Assembly: GCA_021730855.1 (NCBI GenBank)
Contig: JAKFYM010000058.1
Location: forward strand, 1-6,340
Direction: 5' to 3'
Source of the DNA: Bdellovibrionales bacterium
Lineage (GTDB): Bacteria > Bdellovibrionota > UBA1018 > CAIPTA01
Length of the DNA: 6,340 nucleotides
Below are positions 5,010-6,340 of the stretch, one piece after another. The notes below the pieces were generated by a model that saw only the letters and a list, made by a program, of their open reading frames with translations, made no database searches and had not been told where the DNA came from. Every line of letters begins with the position of its first letter. The first letter of the stretch is position 1. The position numbers and the translations under genes are program-made.

Positions 5010-6340
5010 ATGCCAGCCGCACCTTATTCCTTCCTGTTTGGATTTCTGCTTTCGTTGGCACTTTTTTTCTCCCTCAGTTATGAGCGGCCACCGCTTGTAG
5101 ACCCCAAAAATCCTTCGGCGCAATTGCATTGGTCGCAAGTCAAAGAGCTTATGCCTTATGCCCCCGCGGCTAAACTTCCGGAGGTACGGCACCCGAAGCA
5201 GGCAAAGGCCGAACATTTTTTCTGGGCCACGCGTTTTCCCTCCGACCAAACAGTGGCCGTACCCGTGCTCCAGATGCCAGAACTGTTTGCCAAGGTGTTT
5301 CCCGGTTATCAGGAAGCAAGCGCCGACAAAACCTTATGGGATTCTTATTTTTCACGGGAATTTGGCACTGGCAATCTCGTGGGCCTGGAGGAGGGGAAGG
5401 CGATGACCTTTGTGCTTTCCCCCGTGGGTTGCTTGGAAATTTTCCAGCGCTATGGGGCGGACGTGCTGATTCTCGGCTCTTCGGAAACCTACCACAGCCT
5501 GATTCCCCATCGGTTGAGCGAAGATTTACATGCAAAAATCTTGAACTGCGCTATCACCTCTGCCTCCCTGGCTGCCATCCAGCAGATGGCGCGTAATCTT
5601 CGTGAGCAACAGAAAAAAGCGAAACTCACCATCCTCGGCTTCAGCCTATTCCATGCACACTGGCATTCGCCATTTATGCAGAAACTAGCTCATACGATCC
5701 ATTTGCCCCCGGATTGGAATCGCCCCGCTTGGACGCGCTGGAAGCTGGAAGATCACTTTCCCCGCCTCGACTGGGATCGGATTTTCCCTTACGATCACCG
5801 AACTCTACGCCAGAGTATGGTTGCAACCGATCGACAGGGTCTTCTCACCCGGGCAGAGCCCCCGCCCACCCCAGCGGCTTACCAAAAACCATATGAGCTA
5901 GCTATGGGCGAACCTTTTTTTGAGAGACCCCAGCTAGAAAAGATTGTGAACGAACAGCATTTCACGAATTCCTATTTTTCGCTGATGGACGAATGCATCT
6001 GCACTCTTCCCCCACAGATGAAGCGGGAGCTTGGCCGCATTGTGCAGGAAGCGTTGCAGTTCTCGGAGCATCTACTGGTGTATCTGCCTCCGCTGATGCC
6101 TTCCGTGCTGCAGGATGCTCCGGCTTGTTTTCCGTCGGTGGTGAAGAACTACTTGCGCACCCTTGCGAGTGCGCGGATCACGGTGCTTACGGATAGTTTC
6201 ACGGACTACCAGATGGAGATTGCCGACTATGCCTTTGGCCCCAAGGGCAGCCATCGCATTGATCCACAGCACACCAATTATCTTGGGGCGCAGAAAGTCA
6301 CCGCACGCCTTCTCCAGGTGATTCGAGGCATAGATGATCT
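5010..6340 (+). CDS. Membrane-anchored SGNH-hydrolase-like protein, DltD/AlgX-like, 3' end outside the window
   Basis: An open frame runs from the ATG at 5010 to the right edge without a stop: 443 complete codons. Residues 6-23 are a single hydrophobic segment (FLFGFLLSLALFFSLSY), probably an N-terminal signal anchor with the rest outside the cytoplasmic membrane. Residues 151-162 read DVLILGSSETYH, a strand ending in a GSSE loop like block I of SGNH enzymes, where S157 or S158 would be the nucleophile. Residues 418-421 are DPQH within DPQHTNYLGAQKV, the expected Asp-x-x-His of block V. This Ser ... D-x-x-H order and the N-terminal anchor match membrane SGNH proteins such as DltD and AlgX, which work with MBOAT proteins in O-acylation of cell-envelope polymers. 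That role is inferred. An in-frame TAG at 4998-5000 rules out a start before 5001. Codon use is less C-biased than in glnN. The stop must lie shortly beyond, since block V is normally near the C-terminus. Confidence 0.75.
   Translation, partial: MPAAPYSFLFGFLLSLALFFSLSYERPPLVDPKNPSAQLHWSQVKELMPYAPAAKLPEVRHPKQAKAEHFFWATRFPSDQTVAVPVLQMPELFAKVFPGYQEASADKTLWDSYFSREFGTGNLVGLEEGKAMTFVLSPVGCLEIFQRYGADVLILGSSETYHSLIPHRLSEDLHAKILNCAITSASLAAIQQMARNLREQQKKAKLTILGFSLFHAHWHSPFMQKLAHTIHLPPDWNRPAWTRWKLEDHFPRLDWDRIFPYDHRTLRQSMVATDRQGLLTRAEPPPTPAAYQKPYELAMGEPFFERPQLEKIVNEQHFTNSYFSLMDECICTLPPQMKRELGRIVQEALQFSEHLLVYLPPLMPSVLQDAPACFPSVVKNYLRTLASARITVLTDSFTDYQMEIADYAFGPKGSHRIDPQHTNYLGAQKVTARLLQVIRGIDD

Noticed and set aside
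5170..5535. 121-codon open frame on the - strand, and several short + strand frames, across 5170-6270
   Set aside because: All lie within the continuous SGNH-like frame starting at 5010, which has better motifs and a membrane anchor.

Overview
The window is a GC-rich bacterial chromosomal segment with all real genes on the + strand: an unrecognised repeat-containing protein (62-1639, left end unresolved), a single-domain rhodanese (1680-2000), a complete type III glutamine synthetase, glnN (2156-4372), a GNAT N-acetyltransferase (4412-4963), and a membrane-anchored SGNH-hydrolase-like protein that runs off the right edge (5010 to beyond 6340). I see no mobile element, tRNA, rRNA, CRISPR array, phage gene or toxin-antitoxin pair. 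The combination of type III glutamine synthetase, moderately high GC and weak use of Shine-Dalgarno sites fits a member of the PVC group, perhaps Verrucomicrobiota. This is an inference from general character, not a taxonomic match.

Layout. Positions 1-130 look more protein-like in reading frame 1 than in the frame of the first gene, so that gene may be frameshifted or begin outside the window. The first gene has an unrecognised N-terminal half and a C-terminal half with five 'WP' repeats of 32-33 residues. A 40-base gap follows and then the rhodanese. The 155-base gap 2001-2155 holds the glnN promoter (extended -10) and a good ribosome-binding site. glnN ends in a strong intrinsic terminator whose T-run directly touches the ATG of the acetyltransferase gene. 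A 46-base gap separates that gene from the SGNH-like gene.

How the genes work together. There is no obvious shared pathway. glnN (ammonia assimilation) has its own promoter, ribosome-binding site and terminator and appears to be an independent, well-expressed unit: its codons are strongly C-ending, unlike the more relaxed use in the first and last genes. The rhodanese and SGNH-like genes both lack a Shine-Dalgarno site. Both instead carry a TANNNT -10-like hexamer exactly 6 bases before the ATG, with a 4/6 match -35 at 17-18 bases, which is the geometry expected of leaderless transcripts. The SGNH-like protein resembles the DltD/AlgX type of envelope O-acylation factors, so an MBOAT acyltransferase gene may lie beyond the right edge.

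The least explained items are the WP-repeat protein, the terminator fused to a start codon, and the matched leaderless-type promoters. I did not find clear evidence of a new defence or mobile system.
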